64,000 nt of DNA from Acidisoma cellulosilyticum (lineage in GTDB: Bacteria; Pseudomonadota; Alphaproteobacteria; Acetobacterales; Acetobacteraceae). Location of the stretch: contig NZ_JAESVA010000009.1 of the NCBI RefSeq assembly GCF_020621385.1, positions 62,001 through 126,000 on the forward strand, given 5' to 3'. The notes beneath the pieces are model-generated. The model was given only the letters and a program-made list of their open reading frames with translations, did no database searches and was not told where the DNA came from. How positions within the stretch are numbered: position 1 is the stretch's first letter; each line of letters starts with the position of its first letter. Shown in pieces: positions 34,230 to 43,389 of the stretch. The position numbers and the translations under genes are program-made.

Positions 34230-35701
34230 ACGCAGCCCTTATTCTGATTACCCTTTCGGTCCTGCTGGCGCTGGGCCTGGGTCTTGCCGCCCGTCGCGGC
34301 CATGCGATGAAGCTGGAGGAATGGACCGTCGGCAGCCGCGGCTTCGGCGCCATCCTGGTCTTCATCCTTCTGGCCGGTGAAATCTACACGACCTTCACCT
34401 TCCTCGGCGCCTCGGGCTGGGCTTACGGCTATGGCGCGCCGGCCTATTACATCCTGGCCTATGGCACGATCGGCTATGTCATGGCCTATTTCATGCTGCC
34501 GCCCGTCTGGCGCTATGCGCGGGAAAGGCAGCTGATCTCCCAGCCCGATTTCTTTGCCGCCAAATACGGCAGCCCGGCCCTCGGCCTGCTGGTGGCAGTC
34601 GTCGGCATCGTGGCGCTGATCCCTTATCTGGTCCTGCAATTCACCGGCCTCGCCGTCATCGTGCAGACGGCGAGCTATGGCGCGGTGCCCAAGGATGCGG
34701 CCGTCATCATCGGGGCGGCCGTCGTCTCGGTCTATGTCGTCTTGTCCGGCATTCGCGGCTCGGCCTGGACCTCGGTCGTCAAGGACATCCTCATCATCAT
34801 CGTGGCGATCGCCCTCGGCATCTACCTGCCCTTCCATTACCAGGGTGGCATCACGCCGATGTTCACGGCGCTGGACCATGCCAAGCCGGGCTTCCTCGCC
34901 TTCGCCGCCAGCGGCAAAAGCGTCTCCTGGTTCGTCTCGACCGTCATCCTGACGGCGCTGGGCTTCTTCATGTGGCCGCATAGTTTCGCCGCCTGTTTCA
35001 CGGCGAAGGACGAGAACGTCTTCCGCAAGAACGCGATCATCCTGCCGATCTACCAGTTGGTGCTGCTGTTCATCTTCTTTGTGGGCTTTTCGGCCGTGCT
35101 GGTCTTGCCCGGTCTGAAGGGGGCGGCGACCAATATGGCGCTGCTCAAGATCGTGGTCGCCAGCTTTCCGCCCTGGGTCGTCGGTATCGTCGGTGGCACC
35201 GGCGTGCTGACGGCGCTGGTGCCGGGGTCGCTGATCCTGGTCACAGCGTCGACGCTGCTGGCGCGCAACCTCGTCGGCTTCCTCCGTCCCGGCCGCGTGT
35301 CGGAGGAGGGCGTCGTGCGCCTCGCCAAAACGATGGTGCCGGTGGTGGCCTTCGTCGGCGCCTATTGCGCCATCGCCGGCAGTGCGACGATCGTGGCGCT
35401 GCTGCTGATGGGCTATGCCTTCGTGACGCAGCTTTTCCCGGCCATGATCATGAGCCTGCTGCCGCGCAATCCGGTAACGCGGGAGGGGGCGATCGCCGGC
35501 ATCATCCTGGGCGTCCTCGCCGTGATCTATTTCACCATGACGAATACGACGGTCGCGACCCTTTGGCCGGGCGGACCCGAGATGCTGCGCGACCTCAATA
35601 TCGGGACCTGGGCGCTGATCATCAATGTGGTCGGGGCGGGCGTCGTCAGTGCGCTGACCGCACCCGGGCGCGGGGTGCTGGCGCGCGGGCCGGCGGAGTA
35701 A
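34226..35701 (+). CDS. Sodium:solute symporter family protein
   Basis: 491 residues with about 13 membrane segments. The family pattern is visible in MKLEEWTVGSRGFG at the N-terminus, the helix with GEIYTTFTFLGASGWAYGYG, VYVVLSGIRGSAWTSVVKD and FFMWPHSFAACF. Secondary import of an organic acid, amino acid or amine by sodium co-transport. Follows the PuuA/PuuB-like pair, so an amine or its degradation product is a possible substrate. Confidence 0.85.
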   Translation: MNAALILITLSVLLALGLGLAARRGHAMKLEEWTVGSRGFGAILVFILLAGEIYTTFTFLGASGWAYGYGAPAYYILAYGTIGYVMAYFMLPPVWRYARERQLISQPDFFAAKYGSPALGLLVAVVGIVALIPYLVLQFTGLAVIVQTASYGAVPKDAAVIIGAAVVSVYVVLSGIRGSAWTSVVKDILIIIVAIALGIYLPFHYQGGITPMFTALDHAKPGFLAFAASGKSVSWFVSTVILTALGFFMWPHSFAACFTAKDENVFRKNAIILPIYQLVLLFIFFVGFSAVLVLPGLKGAATNMALLKIVVASFPPWVVGIVGGTGVLTALVPGSLILVTASTLLARNLVGFLRPGRVSEEGVVRLAKTMVPVVAFVGAYCAIAGSATIVALLLMGYAFVTQLFPAMIMSLLPRNPVTREGAIAGIILGVLAVIYFTMTNTTVATLWPGGPEMLRDLNIGTWALIINVVGAGVVSALTAPGRGVLARGPAE

Positions 35702-35718
35702 CCGCCGACCAAATGGAT

Positions 35719-35747
35719 GTCGTCCCCGGAGCTGATCCGGGGACGAC
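35719..35747. repeat. REP-like palindrome between convergent symporter and SYLF genes
   Basis: Perfect 12-bp arms GTCGTCCCCGGA (35719-35730) and TCCGGGGACGAC (35736-35747) around GCTGA. It is the best formed of the related hairpins in this window and can serve as a bidirectional terminator for the converging genes. Confidence 0.65.
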
Positions 35748-35772
35748 GCGTTCAGAGGACGATAGCGGTGGT

Positions 35773-36465
35773 TTACCCGCCGTACTGGCTGAGTGTGGCG
35801 CGCAGCGGATTGGCGCCGGGGTTGTTCGCCATCATCTGCACCACGATCTGCGGCGCGTTATAGGGCTGGCCGTAATAGGCCTGGTTGGATTGGGTGTCGG
35901 GCGAGAGCACCGACCCTTCGATCGACACGCCGGCATACAGACCGCGCGTCCGCGCGAAGGTCACGATATCGGCGCGCATATGCGTGGTCGTGGCGCCGCC
36001 CACGCCGGCGCCGACCGTCGCGAAGGCGAGCGAAGCATCGCCGCCGAGCTTGAAGCGGTTGCGCATGACGGCGCCGAGCGCACGGTCGTTCATGACCATG
36101 ATCATGACTTCCGCGTCCTGGATGCCGATCTGCGCGCCGAAACTGCCCGACCCGATGGTGTAGAAGGCGGGGTCCGACCAGGAGCCGCCGGCGGCACGGG
36201 CCATTAGCACGCAATTGCCACCGGAACCGCCGAATATGAATCCGGCCTTGAAGGTCTGCGGGCAGATGATCACGGCACGGGCGCTGCGCAGGCTATCGAC
36301 GGTGCTGGTCGACTGCGTGCTGTTCAGGATTTCCTGCAAGGCGAGGGTGGAGCGGTCGACCACATCCTGTTGGGCCGCTGGCCCTTGCCCGGAAATGGCG
36401 CAGCCTGAGAGGACCGGCGCCAAAGCCATCAGGCAGGCCGCAAAGCCGAAATTCCGGAGCGTCAT
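35773..36465 (-). CDS. SYLF (Ysc84-like) domain lipoprotein
   Basis: 230 residues from the ATG at 36465. A lipoprotein signal ends in the lipobox LSGC. The mature part is the SYLF domain: ARAVIICPQTFKAGFIFGGSGG, GSWSDPAFYTIGSGSFGAQIG and ARTRGLYAGVSIEGSVL. SYLF domains bind lipids or actin in eukaryotes; in bacteria the role is unknown, presumably in the cell envelope. Confidence 0.82.
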   Translation of the reverse strand: MTLRNFGFAACLMALAPVLSGCAISGQGPAAQQDVVDRSTLALQEILNSTQSTSTVDSLRSARAVIICPQTFKAGFIFGGSGGNCVLMARAAGGSWSDPAFYTIGSGSFGAQIGIQDAEVMIMVMNDRALGAVMRNRFKLGGDASLAFATVGAGVGGATTTHMRADIVTFARTRGLYAGVSIEGSVLSPDTQSNQAYYGQPYNAPQIVVQMMANNPGANPLRATLSQYGG

Positions 36466-36552
36466 GATGGCAGTCCCTCTCTCTGGTCTCGTCTCAGGCA
36501 AAATATGATTCCTCTGCCCTTGTGGCCGGCGCTTTTGGCAAATTCGTGACAG

Positions 36553-37191
36553 TCACAGGGCGGGAACGCCCTCGACCGTTTCATTGGCGGAGACGACGCG
36601 CCAAGCCTGCCCGCGCTGTTCGAGTCGCGTCAGCGAAATATTGCCGACGCTGAGGCGCAGCGCGCTCTCGCCCCCCAGGCCCAGAACATGGGCGATGGCG
36701 GCGCGGATGGCGCCGCCATGGCAGACGATAACGATATCCTCGCCCTTATGCGCGCGGGCCAGCGCTTCCAGGCCGACGCCGACACGTCCGATCACTTCTT
36801 CGAAGCTCTCGCCGCCGTCCGGGCGTTCGGCGTGGGAGATCGGCCAGAAATCATGCGAGGGCAGGGCGAGATGGTTCGGCAGGTCGGTGCCTGCCAATCC
36901 TTGCAGCCGGCCGAAGGATTGTTCGATGAAGGCGGGGTCCACCGTCCAGCTCTGTTCCGGATAGCCGGCCGCGAAGATCGCCTGTGCGGTGCGGTGGGTG
37001 CGGCTGAGCGGCGTCACCAGCCAGCGGGCCGGCTGCGGCAAGCGGCGGCCGAGTTCGGCATAGGCCGGCCCCTGCGCCGCCATGGTGCTTTCGCAGATCG
37101 GCACGTCTGCGGTGCCATACAGCGTCTTGCGGGCTTCGGCATCGACGAGCGCGTGGCGGATCAGCCAGAAGTGGGTGGATTGGGGCAGCAT
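36553..37191 (-). CDS. Histidine phosphatase family protein
   Basis: 212 residues; the ATG at 37191 is preceded by AGGAG at good distance, whereas the GTG at 37206 overlaps that site. The catalytic His is in LIRHALV (RHA in place of RHG), with YGTADVPI close behind, and the second conserved His is in IVCHGGAIRAA. This layout is that of the phosphoglycerate-mutase-like/alpha-ribazole phosphatase branch. Downstream of the ABC-2 exporter in the same direction. Confidence 0.8.
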   Translation of the reverse strand: MLPQSTHFWLIRHALVDAEARKTLYGTADVPICESTMAAQGPAYAELGRRLPQPARWLVTPLSRTHRTAQAIFAAGYPEQSWTVDPAFIEQSFGRLQGLAGTDLPNHLALPSHDFWPISHAERPDGGESFEEVIGRVGVGLEALARAHKGEDIVIVCHGGAIRAAIAHVLGLGGESALRLSVGNISLTRLEQRGQAWRVVSANETVEGVPAL

Positions 37192-37206
37192 CGAAACTCC
37201 TGGCAC

Positions 37207-38025
37207 TTACTCGCCGATCGAAATCAGGGCGCCGCGCTGACGGGCGGCACGGAATTGGCTGGAAAAGAGAAGGCTGGCGAGAAGCAGCCAGACGGCATTG
37301 AGGCCGAAGGCAGCCAGCAGGTGGATGGACGACACATGACCATTGAGTAGGGCTTGGCGCATGCCCTCGAAAACATGGGTCGCGGGAATGGCTTCCGAGA
37401 TCGGTTGCAGCCAGACCGGCAGGGTCGAGACCGGGTAATAGACGGCCGCCAGCGGCGTCAGACCAAAGAGCAGCGACCAGGCCAGGGCTTCGGCCCCGGC
37501 GCCATGGCGCAGGATGAGCGAGACGATGCCGAGCGCGAAGGCCCAACCCATGATCATCAGATTGGCGAAGAACAGCACCAGAACCGGGCCGATGGTAAAA
37601 AGATTGAAGGCATAGAGCAGATAGGCCACGAGGATGGCCGGCAATACGCCGCCGATGACGCGCGCGAAGGCGACGCCGATCAGCCCTGCGAGCAATTCCC
37701 ACGGCCGCAGCGGGCTGATGAAGACATGGCCGAGATTGCGGGACCAGATTTCCTCCAGGAAGCTGATCGCGACCCCCATCTGGCTGCGGATCGTGACTTC
37801 CCATAGCAGCACCCCGCCCAGCATCGTGCTGGCAGCGAGGATCAGCGTGTGGTCCTTGCCCTGGGCCGCGAAGGCCCGGCCGGAGATGAAGCTCGCCGTG
37901 AAACCCCAGATGCACATCTGCAGAATGGGCCAGTAGATCAGTTCCAGCAGGCGCGGCCAGGACCGGCGATACAGGCAAAGATGGCGATAGATCAGCCCCC
38001 AGATGCGACGGAGAGAGGCCTGCAT
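37207..38025 (-). CDS. ABC-2 type transporter permease
   Basis: 272 residues from the ATG at 38025, which overlaps the ATPase stop (TGATG). Six membrane segments after a short cytoplasmic N-terminus (MQASLRRIWGLIYRHLCLYRRSW). LGHVFISPLRPWELLAG and the end PISEAIPATHVFEGMRQALLNG match ABC-2 permeases. Exports an unknown substrate with the ATPase at 38025-38771. Confidence 0.82.
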   Translation of the reverse strand: MQASLRRIWGLIYRHLCLYRRSWPRLLELIYWPILQMCIWGFTASFISGRAFAAQGKDHTLILAASTMLGGVLLWEVTIRSQMGVAISFLEEIWSRNLGHVFISPLRPWELLAGLIGVAFARVIGGVLPAILVAYLLYAFNLFTIGPVLVLFFANLMIMGWAFALGIVSLILRHGAGAEALAWSLLFGLTPLAAVYYPVSTLPVWLQPISEAIPATHVFEGMRQALLNGHVSSIHLLAAFGLNAVWLLLASLLFSSQFRAARQRGALISIGE

Positions 38026-38771
38026 CACGCGCTCTCCTGCGCGGCCAAGCCGCGTCCGCGCGCGATATCGAGGAAGACATCCTCCATCGATTCCCGGCCG
38101 TAGCGGGACAGCAGCGCGTCCGGGCTGCCTTCGTCGACGATACGGCCCTTTCGCATCATCAGCACATGGTCGCACAGCCGTTCGACCTCGGCCATATTGT
38201 GGGAGGCGATCAGCATGGAACAGCCGGAACTCGCCCGGTAGCGCTCCAGCCAACTCCGAACCAGATCGCCGGTATCGGGGTCCAGGCTCGCCGTCGGCTC
38301 ATCCAGCAGCAGGACGTCGGGCCGGTTGATGAGGGATTTGGCCAGCGCCACGCGCGTCTTCTGTCCGGCCGACAGGGCGCCGGCCGGACGGTCCAGAAAG
38401 GCGTGCAGGTCCAGTTCCTCGGCCAGTTCCGCGATCCTCCGGCGGGTGCCGCGGACGTTATAGAGATGCGCGTAGACGGTCAGATTTTCGCGCACTGACA
38501 GGCGGCCGGGCAGGGCGATATAGGGTGAGGAAAAATTCATCCGCGCGAGAGCCGCGAAGCGGTCGCGATCCATGTCATGTCCCAGGATGTCGATTTTTCC
38601 GCCGGAAGGCGTCAGAATCCCGAGCAGCAGAGAGATGGTCGTGGTCTTGCCGGCGCCGTTGCCACCCAGCAGACCAACCGTTTGCCCGGTCTTGATCGTG
38701 AAGCTGATATTGTCCACGGCCAGCGTTGTGCCGTAACGCTTGCTGAGGGCTTGCACGCTGACCGTGTTCAT
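38025..38771 (-). CDS. ABC transporter ATP-binding protein (ABC-2 exporter)
   Basis: 248 residues. Walker A GGNGAGKTT, a signature of form LSAGQKTR, Walker B LLLDEPT with D-loop SLDP, and H-loop His in IASHNMAEVERL. The start at 38771 gives the normal N-terminus NTVSVQALSKRYGTTLAVDNISF. Translationally coupled with the permease gene downstream. Confidence 0.87.
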   Translation of the reverse strand: MNTVSVQALSKRYGTTLAVDNISFTIKTGQTVGLLGGNGAGKTTTISLLLGILTPSGGKIDILGHDMDRDRFAALARMNFSSPYIALPGRLSVRENLTVYAHLYNVRGTRRRIAELAEELDLHAFLDRPAGALSAGQKTRVALAKSLINRPDVLLLDEPTASLDPDTGDLVRSWLERYRASSGCSMLIASHNMAEVERLCDHVLMMRKGRIVDEGSPDALLSRYGRESMEDVFLDIARGRGLAAQESA

Positions 38772-38903
38772 ACCGCTTCCTGTGCCGGGGCAGCGCGCGG
38801 CTGTCGAGCCCTCTGGGCGATAAACCTTATAAGGCTTGGCTGATGCGCGCCTTCCCGACCGATAGGGACTTGTTTTTGACCCGTTCGCCTGACCGGTCCT
38901 GAC

Positions 38904-39638
38904 ATGAAACTTGTCTTTCAGCCGGCGCCCGGCCAATTGCCGGCGGGTCAGCGCATCTACGCGATCGGCGACGTTCATGGCTGCGTCGCGGCCCATGCCG
39001 CGATCCTCGATCAGATCGCCGAGGATTATGCGGCGCGGCCGGTGGCGCAGGCAGTGGTGATCCATATGGGCGATCTGATCGATCGCGGACCGGACAGCGC
39101 GACGGTGTTGGAACGCATTTCTCGCGGTTCGCCCATCGGCGGCGATTTCATTAACCTGCGCGGCAATCACGAGGAGCTTTGCCTCGCCGCCTTCGCGCAA
39201 GGCGGGGAGGTTGCGGCGTCATGGCGGCGCAATGGCGGGGAGACTTGCCTGGCCGATTGGGGCGTGCCGCTAAAGGCGCCGTCAGAGGACTGGGCGCGGT
39301 ACGTGCCGCCCGCGCAGATGGCGGTGATGCTGGGGGAGCGGATTTTCTTCCGCGCCGGCGGTTATTTCTTCGCCCATGCCGGCGTGCGGCCCGGTGTGCC
39401 GCTGGCCGAGCAGGACCCGCATGACATGGTCTGGATCCGCGAGCCCTTTCTATCCTGGCCAGGCCGGCTGGAGGCCGTCGTCGTCCATGGCCATACGCCG
39501 AAGGATCAGCCGGAGATCAGGGCCCATCGCATCGGCATCGATACCGGGGCGGTCTATGGCGGGCGGTTGACGGCGGTGGTGCTGGAAGAGGACCGCCTGG
39601 CTTTCATGCAGGCACCGGGGCCGCGCCGAGGGCGATAG
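38904..39638 (+). CDS. Metallophosphoesterase, serine/threonine phosphatase-like
   Basis: 244 residues. The calcineurin-like motifs come in order: GDVHGC, GDLIDRGPDS, LRGNHEE and VVHGHTPK. These bind two metals for phosphomonoester hydrolysis. This PP1-like form in bacteria is typical of protein phosphatases or ApaH-like diadenosine hydrolases. Divergent from the ABC-2 exporter genes. Confidence 0.85.
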   Translation: MKLVFQPAPGQLPAGQRIYAIGDVHGCVAAHAAILDQIAEDYAARPVAQAVVIHMGDLIDRGPDSATVLERISRGSPIGGDFINLRGNHEELCLAAFAQGGEVAASWRRNGGETCLADWGVPLKAPSEDWARYVPPAQMAVMLGERIFFRAGGYFFAHAGVRPGVPLAEQDPHDMVWIREPFLSWPGRLEAVVVHGHTPKDQPEIRAHRIGIDTGAVYGGRLTAVVLEEDRLAFMQAPGPRRGR

Positions 39639-39687
39639 AGGCGCAACTTGTCCGGCATGCGCATGGTTTTGCCGAAGGTGCGATCCG

Positions 39688-40446
39688 TCACCAGGCTTCC
39701 ATGCGGTCGCGGCGCTCGATCATCAATACGTCATGATTGCCGGCCCAGGCGCGCTCATTGTACCCCAGAATACGGACGCCCTCGATCCGGCTTGCCATGG
39801 CAATGATGGTGGAGGCGCGGCAGAGCGAGACGCCGTAATCATCCTCGCCCGGATAGCGCGCATAGCCCCAGCCGGACGCTTCGTAGCCGGCCAGGATCTG
39901 CTGCCATTCGGCATCCCCGATCATGGCGCCGTATTTGCGCTGAACCTCCTTGCTCCAATTGCCGTGCAGCGTCGCGATAAGGATGCCGCGCGGCGACAGG
40001 CGCTTGCACAGATGACGGGTCCAGGTTTCGGCTCTTGCTTCATCAACATGGGTGAAAAGGGACCCGATCCAGATGATGTCATAGCCGTCGCCGAGCGCGA
40101 CCTGCGACAGGTCCGGCTGGGAATGGATTGCCGTGCCACGGAACTGGTTGGCGCAGAAATCGGCGCCATCCGTATCGATATCGGCGAAGGAAATATCCGC
40201 GCGCGGAAAGGCAGCGCGCAGATGGCGCGCCACCCGGCCATGGCCGCAGGGCAGGTCCAGAATGCGCGTGACCTCACCCAGCGTGCTGATGGACAGCGCG
40301 CGCAGAACGACGCGAATGCCGTCCAGACCGACGGTGAAATACCAGTCCTGCCCGGTATTGTACATGTGATCGCGCGGCGACACGGTCTTGTCGATTTCGG
40401 TTTTGAGGTAAGCATCCTCAATCGCCGCGACGCGCGCATAACGCAT
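39688..40446 (-). CDS. Class I SAM-dependent methyltransferase
   Basis: 252 residues. SAM-binding motif I is ILDLPCGHGRVARHLR (about 63-78), the acidic end of beta2 is ISFADID, and YDIIWIGSLFTHV is motif II/III. The N-terminal 40 residues form a cap. Last gene of the minus-strand run after the nucleoside hydrolase, 23 bases from it; methyl acceptor unknown. Confidence 0.8.
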   Translation of the reverse strand: MRYARVAAIEDAYLKTEIDKTVSPRDHMYNTGQDWYFTVGLDGIRVVLRALSISTLGEVTRILDLPCGHGRVARHLRAAFPRADISFADIDTDGADFCANQFRGTAIHSQPDLSQVALGDGYDIIWIGSLFTHVDEARAETWTRHLCKRLSPRGILIATLHGNWSKEVQRKYGAMIGDAEWQQILAGYEASGWGYARYPGEDDYGVSLCRASTIIAMASRIEGVRILGYNERAWAGNHDVLMIERRDRMEAW

Positions 40447-40469
40447 GATCGGTCTTTCAGGGCTAGGAG

Positions 40470-41414
40470 TTAGGGAAGTTTGGCCAGTCTTTCGGTCAAA
40501 AGATCATAGAAGCCCTGGGCGTCGACATCGCGCATATAAAGCGCGTTCGGGTGGCGGTCCGTGACGCCCCAGTAGTCCGCGACCGTCATGCCGATGGTGA
40601 GCGGGCTTGACGTCTCGATTTCGACATTGATGTGTCGACCCTGGAACAGCGCAGGCTTGATCAGATAGGCGGTGACGCAGGGGTCATGCAGCGGGGCGCC
40701 GTCAGAGCCGTATTTCTCCAGGTCGAATTTCTCGGAGAAGTCGAGCATCGCAGCAGCGGCGGCAGCGGATTTCGTTGTCAAAGCGCGGATCGCGGCCAGG
40801 CGCGCGGGTGTCGTCAAGACACGATGGGTCACGTCGAGCGGCAGCATGACGACAGGAACGCCGCTGCCCAGCACGATGGCGGCGGCGTCGGGATCGACAT
40901 AGATATTGAATTCGGCGGTCGGCGTGATGTTGCCGACCTCGAAATACGCGCCGCCCATCAATACGATCTCACGGATGCGCGGCTTGATGTCCGGTGCCTT
41001 GATCAGCGCCATGGCGATATTGGTCAGCGGCCCTAGCACGCAAAGCGTGATCTCACAGGCTGGTTCCGCGCGCAGATAATCGACCAGGAAATCGACGCCG
41101 TGCTGGGCTTGCAGCGGCATGCTCGGTTCGGGCAGGTCCGGCCCGTTCAGCCCGGTCGCGCCATGGACATGCTCGGCCGTCACCAGCGGGCGGGCGGCCA
41201 TGGGCCCGGCGCAACCGGCATAGACCGGGATATCCGGCCGTCCGGCCAATTCGCAGATTTTCCGCGCGTTCTTCGACGTCAGGCTGAGCGGCACATTGCC
41301 CGCGACCGCGACGATGGCCTCGACCTTGATCTCGGCCGGGGAGGCGAGGGCGAGCAGGATGGCGATCGCGTCATCCTGGCCGGGGTCTGTGTCGAAAATG
41401 ACGCGTCGGGTCAT
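40470..41414 (-). CDS. Nucleoside hydrolase (IUNH family)
   Basis: 314 residues. The calcium-binding signature DTDPGQDDAIAI is at residues 8-19 (Asp10, Asp14, Asp15), EFNIYVDPDAA and MLPLDVTHRV are also present, and the conserved HDPC motif is seen near the C-terminal third. It splits ribonucleosides into base and ribose. It lies just after the nucleoside ABC importer genes, so imported nucleosides are likely its substrates. Confidence 0.87.
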   Translation of the reverse strand: MTRRVIFDTDPGQDDAIAILLALASPAEIKVEAIVAVAGNVPLSLTSKNARKICELAGRPDIPVYAGCAGPMAARPLVTAEHVHGATGLNGPDLPEPSMPLQAQHGVDFLVDYLRAEPACEITLCVLGPLTNIAMALIKAPDIKPRIREIVLMGGAYFEVGNITPTAEFNIYVDPDAAAIVLGSGVPVVMLPLDVTHRVLTTPARLAAIRALTTKSAAAAAAMLDFSEKFDLEKYGSDGAPLHDPCVTAYLIKPALFQGRHINVEIETSSPLTIGMTVADYWGVTDRHPNALYMRDVDAQGFYDLLTERLAKLP

Positions 41415-41442
41415 GGTGCAAAGCCTAGCGAATAAGAGTTTT

Positions 41443-41464
41443 GCTTCTTTTTTTAGAAAGAAGC
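41443..41464. terminator. AT-rich hairpin after the nucleoside importer genes
   Basis: GCTTCTTT (41443-41450) and AAAGAAGC (41457-41464) pair around TTTTAG, directly after the stop of the second permease gene. It may attenuate transcription between the importer and the nucleoside hydrolase gene. Confidence 0.35.
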
Positions 41465-41470
41465 GCCGAT

Positions 41471-42358
41471 CTATCCATCGCGCATCTCGATCGCGCTGAG
41501 AAGCGCGCCGCCGCGCAGACGGGCGCTGATCCAGATGCCGAGGACGGTCGCGATATAGGGCAGCATCAGCACGAAGTCGCGCGGGGCGTGCTCACCGAAG
41601 ACAAGCTGCGCCTTGATACCCAGGAACTCGACCAGCGCGAAAAACAGGGCGGCGAAGGTTGCCCCCACCGGATGGCCGGCGCCGAAGATGACGGCGGAGA
41701 AGGCCATGAAGCCGCGACCCGCCGTCATGCCGACGCTGAAGATATCGAGCCCGCCGAGCGACAGTTCGGCGCCACCCAGGCCCGCCAGCACGCCGCCCAG
41801 CAGCAGCGCGATCAGGCGCATGCGCGCGGGGTCCGCGCCGACGCTGCGGGCGGCGAAGGGATGTTCGCCGGAGGCTGTCAGCCTGAGGCCGAACCGCGTG
41901 CGGCGACAGGCGAACCAGACGCCGAAGACCATGACGGGCATGGCGAGGACGAGCGCGTCCAGCACGCCGAAGGGGCCGAAGGCCGGGCCCAGCGTCGGGA
42001 TGCCGGCGGGCGCGGTAACCGCCCCTTCGCTGCCATAGACGGCCTGGATGCCGAAATCCGTGCCGCCCAGGCCAAGGCCGGTCAAACCCAGTCCCGCGAT
42101 GATCGGGTTCGCCTTCAGTTTCTCGATGACGAGCCAGAGCAGCGCCGAGAGCAGGACGCAAAACCCGACCGCGCCGAGCAGGCCCAGGGCGACCGACCCC
42201 GTCTGTTCCGCGATCACCGCGCTTGCGCAGGCGCCGGTGATCATCAGCCCTTCCAGGCCGAGATTCCAGACACCGGCGCGCTGGGCCAGCACACCGGCCA
42301 TGGCGACATAGATCATGGGGGTGCCGGTGCGCAGCACCGCGACGATCAGGTCCATCAT
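41471..42358 (-). CDS. Nucleoside ABC transporter permease 2 (NupQ/BmpD-type)
   Basis: 295 residues from the ATG at 42358, overlapping the previous permease's stop (ATGA). About eight membrane segments. The pattern VAMAGVLAQRAGVWNLGLEGLMITGA near the N-terminus and AGLGGAELSLGGLDIFSVGMTAGRGFMAFSAVIFG in the second half is typical of the guanosine/nucleoside BMP-type importers. The longer frame upstream is antisense/shadow. Confidence 0.83.
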   Translation of the reverse strand: MMDLIVAVLRTGTPMIYVAMAGVLAQRAGVWNLGLEGLMITGACASAVIAEQTGSVALGLLGAVGFCVLLSALLWLVIEKLKANPIIAGLGLTGLGLGGTDFGIQAVYGSEGAVTAPAGIPTLGPAFGPFGVLDALVLAMPVMVFGVWFACRRTRFGLRLTASGEHPFAARSVGADPARMRLIALLLGGVLAGLGGAELSLGGLDIFSVGMTAGRGFMAFSAVIFGAGHPVGATFAALFFALVEFLGIKAQLVFGEHAPRDFVLMLPYIATVLGIWISARLRGGALLSAIEMRDG

Positions 42359-43389
42359 GACCGGTTCCGCCTTGGCAGGCGCAGCCATCCCGGCATGGCG
42401 CGGGAGGTGATGAACAGCGCGATGGCCGCGTTGACCATGTCGATCGCGGCCGATGGCAGGCCGGCGATGACGGGCAGATAGAGGCTCGCCGAGGCAAGGC
42501 CGCCGAAAAACAGGGCGACGATGACGCTGCCGCTGACCGAGAGATTGGCGACGAGGGCGATGAGCACGGCGGTGAAGCCGTGGGCCGGGGAGAAACCGCT
42601 GACCAATCGCCCGTCCGGTCCCAGAACCTCCATCGCACCCGCCAATCCTGCCGTGGCACCGCTGAACAGAAACGCGCCGAGGCCGAGGCGCGACAGGCGC
42701 GCGCCTTGCCATGTCACCATCACCGGATTGCGCCCCGCGAGACCGCCGAGGACACCGAAGGCCGTGCGATTGACCAGCACCCAGGTGACGACACCCACCA
42801 GCACCGTCAGCGCCAGAATCCAGACGGAGACGCCGGTATCGGTGCTGAGGCGGATGGCCAGGGGGACCGGTGGGCTGGACGTCACCTGGCCGCTGCCGGA
42901 CGGGTCCTTCAACGGGCCGCTGGTCACCCAGACCAGCAAAAGCCCGGCAATGAAATTGCCCATCAGCGTGGTGATGACCTCATCCGTGCCCGAGCGGATG
43001 CGCAGCCAGCCCGGCCAGAAAGCCCAAAGCGCGCCGAAACCGATGCCGGCCAGGATGGCGACCAGGGTCACGATCACGGCGGGCAGACCCGGCAGCAGGG
43101 CGACCGCGACGGTCGCACCAACACCGCCCAGATAGAACTGACCCTGGGTTCCGACATTGAAATAGCCGCAGCGGAAGGCGACCACCACGCCGGTCGCCGA
43201 GACGAATAGCGGGCAGGCCCAGCGCAGGTCGTGGATCAGCGCGCCGTCCGACAGAAAGGCACCGTCCAGAATGGCGCTGAACATATCGGGCGCGGAAAAA
43301 CCAGAGGCCTCAAAGATGATGCCGCAGAGAATGAGCGCCAGGGCGATGAAGGCAATGGCCCGGATGATGGCCAGCAGGCGCGCGCGCAT
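42355..43389 (-). CDS. Nucleoside ABC transporter permease 1 (NupP/YufP-type)
   Basis: 344 residues, about ten membrane segments. FRCGYFNVGTQGQFYLGGVGA and SGTDEVITTLMGNFIAGLLLVWVTSGPLKDP are characteristic of this permease partner. Overlaps the ATPase gene by one base (43389) and the second permease gene by 4 bases, so the genes are coupled. Confidence 0.84.
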   Translation of the reverse strand: MRARLLAIIRAIAFIALALILCGIIFEASGFSAPDMFSAILDGAFLSDGALIHDLRWACPLFVSATGVVVAFRCGYFNVGTQGQFYLGGVGATVAVALLPGLPAVIVTLVAILAGIGFGALWAFWPGWLRIRSGTDEVITTLMGNFIAGLLLVWVTSGPLKDPSGSGQVTSSPPVPLAIRLSTDTGVSVWILALTVLVGVVTWVLVNRTAFGVLGGLAGRNPVMVTWQGARLSRLGLGAFLFSGATAGLAGAMEVLGPDGRLVSGFSPAHGFTAVLIALVANLSVSGSVIVALFFGGLASASLYLPVIAGLPSAAIDMVNAAIALFITSRAMPGWLRLPRRNRS

